Source of the DNA: Micromonospora matsumotoense
GTDB taxonomy: Bacteria > Actinomycetota > Actinomycetes > Mycobacteriales > Micromonosporaceae
Direction of reading: 5' to 3'
DNA length: 64,000 bases
Assembly: GCF_900091525.1 (NCBI RefSeq)
Contig: NZ_FMCU01000016.1
Coordinates: forward strand, 106,508 to 170,507
A program made the position numbers and the translations under genes. The notes below the pieces were generated by a model that worked only from the letters and a program-made list of their open reading frames with translations, searched no databases and was not told where the DNA came from. Every line of letters starts with the position of its first letter. The first letter of the stretch is position 1. This document shows positions 49,396-58,063 of the stretch, one piece after another.

Positions 49396-50729
49396 CCACC
49401 ACCGAAGAACCGGACACGGGGACCGAGGCACTGCGCAGCCGGATCGCCGTCGAGCTGGCCCGGACCCGGGCCCGCACCGACGCGCTCACCACCGCCGTCG
49501 ACGACGACGACCTGATCCGTCAGCACTCGACGCTGATGTCGCCTCTGGTGTGGGACCTCGCCCACGTGGGCAACCAGGAGGAACTCTGGCTGGTCCGCGA
49601 CGTCGGCGGACGGACGCCCGTCCGGCAGGACATCGACGACCTGTACGACGCCTTCAAGCAGCCCCGTAAGGACCGGCCGGCGTTGCCGCTGCTGCCCCCG
49701 GCCGAGGCACGGGCCTACGTGGCGACCGTCCGCGACAAGGTGCACGACCTGCTCGACGGGATCCGGTTCACCGACCGGGCGCTGGTCGCCGACGGGTTCG
49801 TCTTCGGCATGATCGTGCAGCACGAGCAGCAGCACGACGAGACCATGCTCGCCACCCACCAACTGCGGTCCGGCCCACCGGTGCTCGAGGCGCCCCCGCC
49901 CCCCGAGCCCCGGATCAGGGTCGCCGCCGAGGTGCTGGTGCCGGCGGGACCGTTCACCATGGGCACCTCGACCGATCCCTGGGCGTTGGACAACGAACGG
50001 CCGGCCCACCCCGTCGAGCTGCCCGCGTACGTCATCGACGCCGCGCCGGTGACCAACGGCGCGTACCGGGAGTTCCTCGCCGACGGCGGGTACGACGACC
50101 CGCGCTGGTGGAGCGCGGCCGGCTGGCGACACCGCACCGAGGCCGGGCTGACCGCGCCGATGCACTGGCGACGAGACGGTGACGGCTGGGCCTGTCAGCG
50201 GTTCGGGCGGTGGTCGCCGGTACGCGACGACGAGCCGGTGGTGCACGTCTGCTGGCACGAGGCGCAGGCGTACGCGCGCTGGGCCGGCAAGCGGTTGCCC
50301 ACCGAGGCGGAGTGGGAGAAGGCGGCCCGCTGGGACCCGGCGACCGGTCGGTCCCGGCGCTGGCCGTGGGGCGACGACGAGCCGACCGCCGAGCACGCCA
50401 ACCTGGGGCAGCGGCACCTGTGGCCGGCGCCGGTCGGGGCCTACCCGGCAGGTGCCTCGCCGCTCGGTGTGCACCAGTTGATCGGCGACGTCTGGGAGTG
50501 GACGGCCAGCCCCTTCCACGGCCATCCCGGGTTCGCGGTGTTCCCCTACCGGGAGTATTCGGAGGTGTTCTTCGGCGGCGACTACCGGGTGCTGCGCGGT
50601 GGCTCGTTCGGCACCGACCGGTCGGCCTGCCGGGGCACCTTCCGCAACTGGGACCACCCGATCCGGCGGCAGATCTTCAGCGGCTTCCGCTGTGCCCGTG
50701 ACGCCCGGCCCGAGGAGGTCCACGGGTGA
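49392..50729 (+). CDS. egtB: Ergothioneine sulfoxide synthase EgtB
   Basis: This 445-residue non-heme iron enzyme joins gamma-glutamylcysteine to hercynine with O2. The N-terminal DinB-like domain has the ligand histidines (LAHVGNQEEL and IVQHEQQHDET). The C-terminal formylglycine-generating-enzyme-like domain has AGPFTMGTSTDPWALDNERP, CWHEAQAYARWAGKRLPTEAEWEKAA and LRGGSFGTDRSACRGTFRNW. GTG 49392 is coupled to egtA. Confidence 0.96.
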   Translation: MTTTEEPDTGTEALRSRIAVELARTRARTDALTTAVDDDDLIRQHSTLMSPLVWDLAHVGNQEELWLVRDVGGRTPVRQDIDDLYDAFKQPRKDRPALPLLPPAEARAYVATVRDKVHDLLDGIRFTDRALVADGFVFGMIVQHEQQHDETMLATHQLRSGPPVLEAPPPPEPRIRVAAEVLVPAGPFTMGTSTDPWALDNERPAHPVELPAYVIDAAPVTNGAYREFLADGGYDDPRWWSAAGWRHRTEAGLTAPMHWRRDGDGWACQRFGRWSPVRDDEPVVHVCWHEAQAYARWAGKRLPTEAEWEKAARWDPATGRSRRWPWGDDEPTAEHANLGQRHLWPAPVGAYPAGASPLGVHQLIGDVWEWTASPFHGHPGFAVFPYREYSEVFFGGDYRVLRGGSFGTDRSACRGTFRNWDHPIRRQIFSGFRCARDARPEEVHG

Positions 50730-50745
50730 TCGGCGGCCCCGCCTG

Positions 50746-51486
50746 ATGTGCCGGCACCTGGCGTACCTCGGCCCCCCGGTGACCCTGCGGACGCTGCTGT
50801 ACGACCCGCCGCACTCGCTGGTGCGGCAGTCCTGGGCGCCCCGGGACATGCGCGGCGGCGGGACGGTCAACGCCGACGGCTTCGGCGTCGGCTGGTATCC
50901 CGGCACCGGGAACCCGGTGCGGTACCGGCGGTCCGGCCCGATCTGGTCCGATCCGACCCTGCCCGAGTTGGCCGGGGTGACCCTCTCCGGCGCGGTGCTG
51001 GCGGCGGTGCGCTCCGCGACGGTCGGCATGCCGGTGCAGGAGAGCGCCGCCGCGCCCTTCGCCGAGGGGCGGTGGCTGTTCAGCCACAACGGGGTGGTGC
51101 GCGGCTGGCCGGACTCGATCGCCGCGCTGGCCGGCGGGCTGCCGGTGCGGGACCTGGTCACCCTCGACGCGCCGACCGACTCGGCATTGCTGTGGGCGCT
51201 GGTACGGCACCGGTTGCGGGCCGGCGCGTCGGCGGTGGAGGCGGTCACCACGACGGTGCGGGAGGTCGCCGCTGTGGCCCCGGGATCACGGTTGAACCTG
51301 CTGCTCACCGACGGGGTGTCGGTGGTGGCGAGCGTGTGGGACCACGCGTTGTCGGTGCGCGTCACCGGCGACGCGGTGCTGTTGGCCTCCGAGCCGGTGG
51401 ACGACGCACCCGAGTGGCAGCAGGTGCCCGACCGGCGGTGGGTGCGGGCGGGGACGGACGGGGTGCACCTCGGCGAGCTGGGGTGA
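50746..51486 (+). CDS. egtC: Gamma-glutamyl hercynylcysteine sulfoxide amidohydrolase EgtC
   Basis: This 246-residue class II glutamine-amidotransferase-fold enzyme removes the gamma-glutamyl group. Met is followed directly by the nucleophile Cys2 (MCRHLAYLGPPV), and NADGFGVGWYPG and FSHNGVVRGWP are typical. It starts at ATG 50746, 16 bp after egtB. Confidence 0.95.
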   Translation: MCRHLAYLGPPVTLRTLLYDPPHSLVRQSWAPRDMRGGGTVNADGFGVGWYPGTGNPVRYRRSGPIWSDPTLPELAGVTLSGAVLAAVRSATVGMPVQESAAAPFAEGRWLFSHNGVVRGWPDSIAALAGGLPVRDLVTLDAPTDSALLWALVRHRLRAGASAVEAVTTTVREVAAVAPGSRLNLLLTDGVSVVASVWDHALSVRVTGDAVLLASEPVDDAPEWQQVPDRRWVRAGTDGVHLGELG

Positions 51487-51528
51487 CCGGGTGGAACTGG
51501 ACGATTGCGGTGCAGGAGAGGACATCTG

Positions 51529-52500
51529 ATGAGCGCGGAACCGCTGGAGATCTATCTGCAGGAGCGGGACCTCGACCGGGCCCTGCGGTCCGATGTGCGG
51601 ACCGGCCTGGCCGCCGACCCGAAGTGGCTGCCACCGAAGTGGTTCTACGACGCCCGGGGCAGTGAGTTGTTCGAGGAGATCACCCGACTGCCGGAGTACT
51701 ACCCGACCCGGGCGGAACGGGCGGTGCTCGCCGAGCGGGCGGCCGACGTGGCCGCGTCGACCGGGGCGAAGACGCTGATCGAGCTGGGCTCGGGTTCGTC
51801 GGAGAAGACCCGGCTGCTGCTGGACGCGTTCACCCGGCACGGCGGGCTGGGCACCTTCGTGCCGCTGGACGTGTCGGTGAGCGCGCTGCGGCAGTCCACC
51901 GCGCAGATCGCCACCGACTACCCGGCGCTGCGGGTCCGCGGCATCGTCGGTGACTTCACCCGTCACCTGGACCGGCTGCCGACCGGTGGCGGGCGGCTGG
52001 TGGTCTTCCTGGGCGGCACCATTGGCAATCTGCTGCCGGCCGAGCGGGCCGGCTTCCTGGCCGCCATGCGGGCGGCCCTGGAACCGGGCGATCACCTGCT
52101 GATCGGCACCGACCTGGTCAAGGACCCGGCGGTGACCGTGCCGGCCTACGACGACGCGGCCGGGGTGACCGCCGAGTTCAACCGCAACGTGCTCCGGGTG
52201 ATCAACCGGGAGTTGGACGCCGACTTCGATCCGGACGCGTTCGCCCATGTGGCCCGCTGGGACCCCGAACAGGAGTGGATCGAGATGCGGCTGCGGGCCC
52301 GCCGGCCCATGCGGGTACGGGTCGGTGCGCTCGATCTGACGGTCGACTTCGCCGCCGACGAGGAGTTGCGCACGGAGGTGTCGGCGAAGTTCCGGCCAGC
52401 GGGAATCGCGGCGGAGCTGACGGCGGCCGGCTTCCGGCCGACGCAGTTCTGGACCGACCCGGACGGCCTGTTCGGGGTGACGCTGGCCCAGGCGGCCTGA
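51529..52500 (+). CDS. egtD: L-histidine N(alpha)-methyltransferase EgtD
   Basis: This 323-residue SAM-dependent enzyme trimethylates histidine to hercynine. Blocks are KWFYDARGSELFEEITRLPEYYPTRAE, IELGSGSSEKTRLLLD (SAM motif), VFLGGTIGNL, LIGTDLVKDP and TEVSAKF. It ends the operon, 42 bp after egtC. No egtE (the PLP-dependent C-S lyase) follows; that last step must be encoded elsewhere or be done by another lyase. Confidence 0.96.
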   Translation: MSAEPLEIYLQERDLDRALRSDVRTGLAADPKWLPPKWFYDARGSELFEEITRLPEYYPTRAERAVLAERAADVAASTGAKTLIELGSGSSEKTRLLLDAFTRHGGLGTFVPLDVSVSALRQSTAQIATDYPALRVRGIVGDFTRHLDRLPTGGGRLVVFLGGTIGNLLPAERAGFLAAMRAALEPGDHLLIGTDLVKDPAVTVPAYDDAAGVTAEFNRNVLRVINRELDADFDPDAFAHVARWDPEQEWIEMRLRARRPMRVRVGALDLTVDFAADEELRTEVSAKFRPAGIAAELTAAGFRPTQFWTDPDGLFGVTLAQAA

Positions 52501-52508
52501 CCCGCGCC

Positions 52509-52539
52509 GGCTGTTCCGGGTGACGCCAGCCCGGAGCAG
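52509..52539 (+). terminator. Terminator of the egt operon
   Basis: 11 bp arms with one G-U pair (GCTGTTCCGGG) and a 9 nt loop, 8 bp after the egtD stop. Confidence 0.6.
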
Positions 52540-52621
52540 CCCGGCCCGCGCCGCCGACGGATGGTCGACGAGGGGCACCCGGCCACCCCGGCGGGCGGGA
52601 GGATCGGCTAGTCTGGCGGGC

Positions 52622-52755
52622 GCGAAGGGGAGTAGCCCCCAATGTCGTGGTCGACATACTGGTGTGTTCCGCACCCGGCCACGCGGCCCCACCTCACGGT
52701 GAGGCGGGCGAGACCTTCGACTCAGGCTGTCACAGCCGGGTCGAGGGCGCCCCAC
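52622..52755 (+). promoter_or_regulatory. yybP-ykoY manganese riboswitch
   Basis: The leader holds the two conserved halves of the Mn2+ riboswitch: AAGGGGAGTAGCCCCC at the 5' side (loop L1) and GGCGGGCGAGACCTTCGACT at the 3' side (loop L3), joined by the variable P2 arm. A possible expression-platform pairing (GTCGAGGGCGCC) follows. The gene behind it is a GDT1-family protein, the best known target of this class, so Mn2+-induced export is expected. Confidence 0.92.
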
Positions 52756-52786
52756 ACCTCCTCCCGGCCTGATCGGGAAGGTTCTC

Positions 52787-53374
52787 ATGGACGGTTTCCT
52801 CGTCGCGCTGGTGGTCAGCTTCGGCGTCATCTTCGTCGCCGAGCTGGGGGACAAATCCCAGCTCATGGCGCTCACGTTCGCCACCCGGTTCAAGACGGTC
52901 CCGGTGCTGATCGGCATCACCGTCGCCACCGCGATCGTGCACCTGGCGTCGGTGGCCATCGGGGTCGGCCTGAACGCCGCGTTGCCCACCGAATGGATCT
53001 CCCTGGTCGCCGGCCTGGCGTTCCTCGGCTTCGGCGCCTGGACGCTGCGCGGGGACAAGCTCACCGACGAGGAGAAGCGCAAGGCGGAGAAGACCGGCAA
53101 GTCCGCCATCTTCGCCGTCGGTGTCGCGTTCTTCCTGGCCGAGCTGGGCGACAAGACGATGCTCGCCACCATCACCCTGGCCACCAAGTACGGCTGGTTC
53201 GGCACCTGGCTCGGCTCGACCCTCGGCATGGTGGCCGCCGACGCCCTGGCGATCCTGGTCGGCCGGCTGCTCGGCCGCCACCTGCCGGAGCGGACCATCC
53301 GGTACGGCGCGGCGGTGCTCTTCGCCATCTGCGGCCTGTGGCTGATCCTGGAGGCGGTACGGGAGCTGTCCTGA
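52787..53374 (+). CDS. TMEM165/GDT1 family (UPF0016) manganese exporter-like protein
   Basis: This 195-residue six-span membrane protein has the duplicated family signature E-x-G-D-(K/R)-(S/T): AELGDKSQLMALTFATRF (about residues 18-35) and AELGDKTMLATITLATKY (about 117-134). GDT1 proteins exchange Ca2+/Mn2+ for H+. With the Mn riboswitch in front, Mn2+ efflux is the likely role. It starts at ATG 52787. Confidence 0.93.
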   Translation: MDGFLVALVVSFGVIFVAELGDKSQLMALTFATRFKTVPVLIGITVATAIVHLASVAIGVGLNAALPTEWISLVAGLAFLGFGAWTLRGDKLTDEEKRKAEKTGKSAIFAVGVAFFLAELGDKTMLATITLATKYGWFGTWLGSTLGMVAADALAILVGRLLGRHLPERTIRYGAAVLFAICGLWLILEAVRELS

Positions 53375-53413
53375 CGACCGACTAGCTGATCCGGGGGCGG
53401 GTAACGCCTCCCG

Positions 53414-53830
53414 GTGAGGGTGGACGAGTTGCTGCGCGACGGCGACATGGTCGTGGTGGGGGTGGTGGAGACCCTCGGCGCGACGGTGATCGTCGTCGGC
53501 GCGCTCTGGGCGGCGCTGCGGTTCGTGGTCGAGGGGCTGCGGCACCGCAGCGCCGCCGTGTTCACCCCGATCCGACTCTCCCTCGGCCGGTTCCTCACCC
53601 TCGGCCTGGAGTTCCAGTTGGCGGCGGACATCCTGCGTACCGCGGTGTCACCGACCTTCGCCCAGCTCGGTCAGCTGGCCGCGATCGCCACCATCCGGAC
53701 CGCGCTGAACGTCGTCCTCCGCCGGGAGATCGTCCAGGAGCAGCGGCAGGTGCGCGCCGACGCGGACGCCGGTGGTCGCGCACACCCCGGCCTGCCGACC
53801 GGGAGCGGGCGCGGCGGGTCGCCCGGATGA
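53414..53830 (+). CDS. DUF1622 family membrane protein
   Basis: This 138-residue protein has two or three hydrophobic segments (VVVGVVETLGATVIVVGALW, then the amphipathic block IRLSLGRFLTLGLEFQLAADILRTA and AAIATIRTALNVVLRREI). It matches the DUF1622 pattern; the role is unknown. The Arg/Gly tail is probably cytoplasmic. It starts at GTG 53414, 39 bp after the exporter, and the stop overlaps the next gene by ATGA, so this is one operon. Confidence 0.85.
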   Translation: MRVDELLRDGDMVVVGVVETLGATVIVVGALWAALRFVVEGLRHRSAAVFTPIRLSLGRFLTLGLEFQLAADILRTAVSPTFAQLGQLAAIATIRTALNVVLRREIVQEQRQVRADADAGGRAHPGLPTGSGRGGSPG

Positions 53831-54261
53831 GCGGCGTCGCGGTCCTCCTCGCCACCGTGGTGAGCGCGCTCGCCCTCGGTGTCGGTGGGGTGGTGCTGCT
53901 GACCGTCCGGTCCTGGCGGTCCGCCCTGCAGGTGCTGCTCGAACTGCTGGTCGCCGCCGGTCTGCTCCGGCTGCTGGGCGGGCGGAGCTGGCCGGCGCTG
54001 GCGACGGCGGCGGCGGTCATCGCGCTGCGCCGGCTGCTCTGGGCCGGCCTGGGCACGCCGTCATCCCCGCCGGCACCGAGCACCGACCCGGCACCGAGCA
54101 CCGACCCGGCACCGAGCACCGACCCGGCACCGACCACCGACCCGGCACCGACCACCGACCCGTCGCTGACTACCGGCCCCCGGGGGTGGGTAAGCCGATC
54201 ACGCCCCCACCGGGGGTCAGCAGGGCACGAACCGGATGTGACGGGAAGGATTCCCCTATGA
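53827..54261 (+). CDS. Small membrane protein with P-A-P-S/T-T-D repeats
   Basis: This 144-residue protein has two to three hydrophobic segments in the first 75 residues (LLATVVSALALGVGGVVLLTV, LQVLLELLVAAGLL, ALATAAAVIALRRLL), then five 6-residue units (PAPSTD three times, PAPTTD twice) from an 18 bp tandem repeat at about 54069-54162. The function is unknown; the repeat copy number may vary between strains. It is coupled on both sides by ATGA overlaps. Confidence 0.7.
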   Translation: MSGVAVLLATVVSALALGVGGVVLLTVRSWRSALQVLLELLVAAGLLRLLGGRSWPALATAAAVIALRRLLWAGLGTPSSPPAPSTDPAPSTDPAPSTDPAPTTDPAPTTDPSLTTGPRGWVSRSRPHRGSAGHEPDVTGRIPL

Positions 54262-54461
54262 GCCGGCACGACGAGCCGAACGAGTACGGCTTCGCGGGCG
54301 GGGCCACCGCCCCGCAGCCCCCGGCGGGCGGTCGCCCCGACGAACAGGACCTGGCCGAGGCGGTCGCGGTGCCGGGCGACGACCTGACCGAGCCGGTCGT
54401 CGAGGCGCTGGAGGAGACCGAACCGGACGAGCGGGACCGCGCGGCGCACCGATGTCGTTGA
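54258..54461 (+). CDS. Small acidic hypothetical protein
   Basis: This 67-residue very acidic protein (LAEAVAVPGDDLTEPVVEAL, then EETEPDERD) has no membrane segment or known motif. Overlap with the preceding stop (ATGA) and a GGGAAGGA site support real translation. The function is unknown. Confidence 0.6.
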   Translation: MSRHDEPNEYGFAGGATAPQPPAGGRPDEQDLAEAVAVPGDDLTEPVVEALEETEPDERDRAAHRCR

Positions 54462-54468
54462 CCGGTCA

Positions 54469-54520
54469 CCACCGTCCGCCCGGCGGCCCCACCTGTGGGA
54501 CGGCACCGGGCGGACGGTGG
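54469..54520. terminator. Bidirectional terminator
   Basis: 15 bp perfect arms CCACCGTCCGCCCGG around a 22 nt loop, between convergent genes. The right arm is partly duplicated directly downstream (GGCGGACGGTGGGCTCAG). Confidence 0.65.
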
Positions 54521-54539
54521 GCTCAGGCGGACGGTGGGC

Positions 54540-56417
54540 TCAGCGGGGTGAGGGCAGCGTCGAGAGCCGGGCGGCGTCGCCGAGCCGGGCGATGTCGTCG
54601 TCGCAGCACGCCGCCAACTGCTTGATCAACTCTTCCGGGTCGCCGTACGGGTCGAGTCCGGTCAGCTCCGCCGGGGCCAGCGCGGGCACCCGTACGTGGG
54701 AGATGAGCGGGTGCAGCGGACGGCTGTCGATCTCGTCGACGCCGAACAGGTCCTCGTGCAACTTCTCCCCGGGGCGCAGGCCGGTGTAGACGATCTCGGG
54801 CGGCGGGGACGCCTCGGCGGCCAACCGCTGGGCCACCTCGGCGATGCGGACCGGCTCGCCCATGTCCAGCACCAACGCCTCGCCGCCCCGGCCCAGCACG
54901 GCGGCCTGGAGCACCAGGTGCACCGCCTCCTGCACGGTCATGAAGTACCGGGTCACGTCCGGGTGGGTCACGGTGATCGGGAGTCCGGCCCGGACCTGGG
55001 CCTGGAAGGCGGTGAGCACCGAACCGCGGCTGCTGAGCACGTTACCGAAGCGGACGCTGAGGAACGCCGCGCCGTACCGGTCGGCGTAGTGCGCCATCAG
55101 CCGCTCGGTGATCCGCTTGGAGTAGCCGAGCACGCTGACCGGGTTGGCCGCCTTGTCGGTGGAGATGTTCACGAACTCGGCGACGTCGCGGCACGCCTCC
55201 AGCACGTTCAGGGTGCCCTGGATGTTGGTCTTGACCGCCTCGCCCGGATGCCGTTGCAGCAGCGTGAGGTGCTTGAGGGCGGCGGCGTGGAAGACGATGT
55301 CGGGCCGCCGGTCGGCGATCACCCGGGCGATGCCGGCACCGTCGCGGATGTCGGCGAGGATCAGCTCCGGCCCGTCCAGCAGCGCCCGGCCGTGCAGGGA
55401 CATCTGCAGTGCGTGCAACGCGGACTCGTCCCGGTCCAGCATCATCAGCTCACCGGGATCACAGCGGGCGATCTGCCGGCACAGCTCCGAGCCGATCGAG
55501 CCACCGGCCCCGGTGACCAGGACCCGGCGTCCGGCCAGCCCGTTGCGCTCCACGGTCAGTTCGGCCACCCGTTGGGCCCGGCCGAGCAGGTCGGTGAGTT
55601 GCAGGTCGCGTACGGCATCGGCGGTGACCGGGCGGTCCAGCAGTTCCCGTACGGGCGGGAGGACCTTGAACGCGGCACCGGCCTGCAGGGTGCGACTGCG
55701 GACGTCGCGCATCAACGCCGCGTCCGAGCCGTTGATCGAGAAGATCACCGTGCCGGCCCGGGTGTCCCGGACCGCCTGGACCAACTGTTTCCGGCCGCCG
55801 AGTACGCGGAGCCCGGCCACCCGTAGCCCCTGTTTGTCGGGGTCGTCGTCGAGCAGCCCCACCGGCAGGTATCCGCTGGTCGGGTCGCCGAGCAGCACCC
55901 GGGCCAGGCGTTCGCTGGCCGCGTCGACCCCGTAGATGAGGGTCCGGTCGGCCGAGCGGGCCGGTCGGGCGTCCCGGTCGCGTCGCCACCGGTAGGTGAC
56001 CCGGCCGGCCCCCATCAGCAGCAGCGCGACGGCGGCACCGAGGACCGGCACGCTGGCCGGGATCGGTCGTTCGGTCATCGGTAGCAGCGCGGCCAGCGCC
56101 ACGGCGGCGGCCAGCACCACCGTCCCACCCAGGTCGCGGGCCTCGCCGACGCTGCCGACCGGATGCCGGCCACGGGCGGTGAACCGTACCTGTTCGAACG
56201 CCGCGTGGATGACCGCGCACACGCCGGCGGCCCCGAGGGCGAGCCCGCACTGCCGGGGCGTGATGCCGAACTCGTAGCGGGCCCAGGAGGCGATCAGGAA
56301 GCCCGCGCACCAGGAAGCGGTGTCGAGCGTTAGCAAGGACAGGGCCTTCGCGCGTCGGGTGACCCAATCGCGCCGCTGGAGGGGGTCGTCGTCGGGCAGG
56401 GGGTCTACGTGGCTCAT
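54540..56417 (-). CDS. CapD/WbpM-like membrane nucleotide-sugar dehydratase
   Basis: This 625-residue protein has four N-terminal membrane segments (about 25-135), a CoA-binding-like NAD domain (TLIYGVDAASERLARVLLGD), and a C-terminal SDR domain with VTGAGGSIGSELCRQIA, the Asp/Arg block LMMLDRDESALHAL, VFHAAALKHLTLLQRHP, NISTDKAANPVSVLGYSKRITE and SVRFGNVLSSRGSV. It is a UDP-GlcNAc 4,6-dehydratase/epimerase of the WbpM/FlaA1 type that makes amino-deoxy sugars for surface glycans. It is divergent from the BY-kinase. Confidence 0.92.
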   Translation of the reverse strand: MSHVDPLPDDDPLQRRDWVTRRAKALSLLTLDTASWCAGFLIASWARYEFGITPRQCGLALGAAGVCAVIHAAFEQVRFTARGRHPVGSVGEARDLGGTVVLAAAVALAALLPMTERPIPASVPVLGAAVALLLMGAGRVTYRWRRDRDARPARSADRTLIYGVDAASERLARVLLGDPTSGYLPVGLLDDDPDKQGLRVAGLRVLGGRKQLVQAVRDTRAGTVIFSINGSDAALMRDVRSRTLQAGAAFKVLPPVRELLDRPVTADAVRDLQLTDLLGRAQRVAELTVERNGLAGRRVLVTGAGGSIGSELCRQIARCDPGELMMLDRDESALHALQMSLHGRALLDGPELILADIRDGAGIARVIADRRPDIVFHAAALKHLTLLQRHPGEAVKTNIQGTLNVLEACRDVAEFVNISTDKAANPVSVLGYSKRITERLMAHYADRYGAAFLSVRFGNVLSSRGSVLTAFQAQVRAGLPITVTHPDVTRYFMTVQEAVHLVLQAAVLGRGGEALVLDMGEPVRIAEVAQRLAAEASPPPEIVYTGLRPGEKLHEDLFGVDEIDSRPLHPLISHVRVPALAPAELTGLDPYGDPEELIKQLAACCDDDIARLGDAARLSTLPSPR

Positions 56418-56605
56418 TGGCGTCCTCTGCGTTTTGTTTCGTTATTGCGAGGATTCGGCACTGCGGAGAGGTTTGCATCGTATACGTTGTTTTTACTGCC
56501 TAACGGGCTACTTGATGGGTTTAGACACTCTCATGCGCTTATAGGAACCTAGGGAGACTTCGTGCTTTTTCACCAGCTGGTCGTTCCGCCGGAACGGAGG
56601 GTGTG
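56418..56605. promoter_or_regulatory. A/T-rich divergent promoter region of the polysaccharide locus
   Basis: The 188 bp gap is one of the most A/T-rich stretches of the window (for example TTTTGTTTCGTTATTGCGAG and CATCGTATACGTTGTTTTTA). The composition fits divergent promoters and an Lsr2-bound region. I see no clear operator apart from the short palindrome CGTATACG (56478-56485). Confidence 0.5.
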
Positions 56606-58063
56606 ATGGACGTCCGCACCTGCCTGCGCCTGGTCCGCCGACACTGGTGGATCGTCCTGGTCACGCTGATGCTCACGGTCGGCTCGGCGGCGTTGGTCAC
56701 GGTCCGTACGGCACCCCGCTACGTGGCCTCGGTGACCTTCTTCGTCACCGCCCCCAACCAGGGCGTCAGCAACGCCTACCAGGGCGAACTCTTCCTCCAG
56801 CAGCGCGTGAAGTCCTACGCCGACCTGCTACGCAGTGACCGTCTGGCGCAGGCCATGGTCGCGGAGACCTCCCTCGGCCTGACCGCCGACGACGTCCAGC
56901 GGCAGGTCGCCACCTCGACCGAACCGGGCACCGTGCTGCTCCGCGCCACCGTCACCGACACCGACCAGGCCCGGGCCATGAAGGTCACCGAGGCCCTGTC
57001 GGCGAAGTTCGTCGAGCTGGTCAAGAAGATCGAGACCACCTCGGACGGCAAGGCCGGGCCCACCCGGATCGAGGTGGTCGGTGGCCCCCGGGTCAGCTCC
57101 AGCCCGGTCTCCCCGCAGCCCAATCGCAACCTCGCCCTCGGGGTCCTGGTCGGACTTCTGCTCGGCGTGGCGCTCGCCGTGCTGCGCGGCATGGTCGACG
57201 TGCGGCTGCGCGACGCCGCCGGCCTGCAACGGGCCACCGGTAGCCCGCTGCTCGGCGACATCCCCTTCGATCCGGGTGCCAAGGCGGCGCCGTTGATCGT
57301 GGGGGAGGCGGCGACCTCGGCCCGCGCGGAGGCGGTCCGGAAGTTGCGGACCAACCTGCGTTTCGTGGACGTGCACGAGCCCGCCCGGGTGATCGCGGTG
57401 ACCAGTGCGTTGCAGGGGGAGGGGAAGACGACCCTGTCCTGCAACCTGGCGATCGCGCTGGCCGAGGCGGGTTGGCGGGTGTTGCTGGTCGACGCCGACC
57501 TACGTCGCCCCAAGGTCGCCGACTACCTCGGGGTCGACGGCGGCGTGGGCCTGACCGACGTGCTCGTCGGCGACGTCCAGGTCGGCGACGTGGTGCAGCG
57601 CTGGGGCGACAAGTCGCTGCTGGTGCTGCCCAGCGGGTCGACCCCGCCGAATCCCAGCGAACTGCTGGGTTCGAAGGCGATGGCGGACCTGCTGCTCTCC
57701 CTCCGCGAGTCCGCCGACATCGTGGTGATCGACACCGCGCCACTGCTGGCCGTCACCGACGGCGTGGTGGTCGCCGTGCAGGCCGACGGCGCGTTGCTGG
57801 TCACCCAGCAGGGGCGCACCTCACGCGCCCAGGCCGCCGCGGCGGCCCGCTCGCTGCACTCCGTGTCGGTGCGGCTGCTCGGTTGCGTGCTCAACATGGC
57901 CAAGGTGGCCCGCGCGGACGCCTACCAGTACGAGGCGTACCGGATCGCCACCACTGCGGGGCCGTCGGTCCCGGCCGACCGTGCCACCGCCGCCCAGCGC
58001 GGCGACCAGGGACTGCCCCCCGTCGGCGACCGGACGCAGGAACTCACCCGGCTGCCGCGATGA
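56606..58063 (+). CDS. Bacterial tyrosine kinase / chain-length regulator (Wzz-CpsD fusion)
   Basis: This 485-residue protein has a Wzz-type membrane domain with two spans (WWIVLVTLMLTVGSAALVTV and LALGVLVGLLLGVALAVLRG) and a periplasmic loop. The cytoplasmic BY-kinase domain has Walker A ALQGEGKTTLSCNL, Walker A' LLVDADLRRPKV and Walker B VVIDTAPLL. The C-terminal tyrosine cluster is sparse (DAYQYEAY). It controls export and chain length of exopolysaccharide. It starts at ATG 56606 after GGAGGGTG, and the stop overlaps the next ORF. Confidence 0.93.
   Translation: MDVRTCLRLVRRHWWIVLVTLMLTVGSAALVTVRTAPRYVASVTFFVTAPNQGVSNAYQGELFLQQRVKSYADLLRSDRLAQAMVAETSLGLTADDVQRQVATSTEPGTVLLRATVTDTDQARAMKVTEALSAKFVELVKKIETTSDGKAGPTRIEVVGGPRVSSSPVSPQPNRNLALGVLVGLLLGVALAVLRGMVDVRLRDAAGLQRATGSPLLGDIPFDPGAKAAPLIVGEAATSARAEAVRKLRTNLRFVDVHEPARVIAVTSALQGEGKTTLSCNLAIALAEAGWRVLLVDADLRRPKVADYLGVDGGVGLTDVLVGDVQVGDVVQRWGDKSLLVLPSGSTPPNPSELLGSKAMADLLLSLRESADIVVIDTAPLLAVTDGVVVAVQADGALLVTQQGRTSRAQAAAAARSLHSVSVRLLGCVLNMAKVARADAYQYEAYRIATTAGPSVPADRATAAQRGDQGLPPVGDRTQELTRLPR

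Noticed and set aside
56418..56605. Possible horizontal insertion or att site because of A/T-richness
   Set aside because: No tRNA, integrase or direct repeats flank it; composition fits a divergent promoter.
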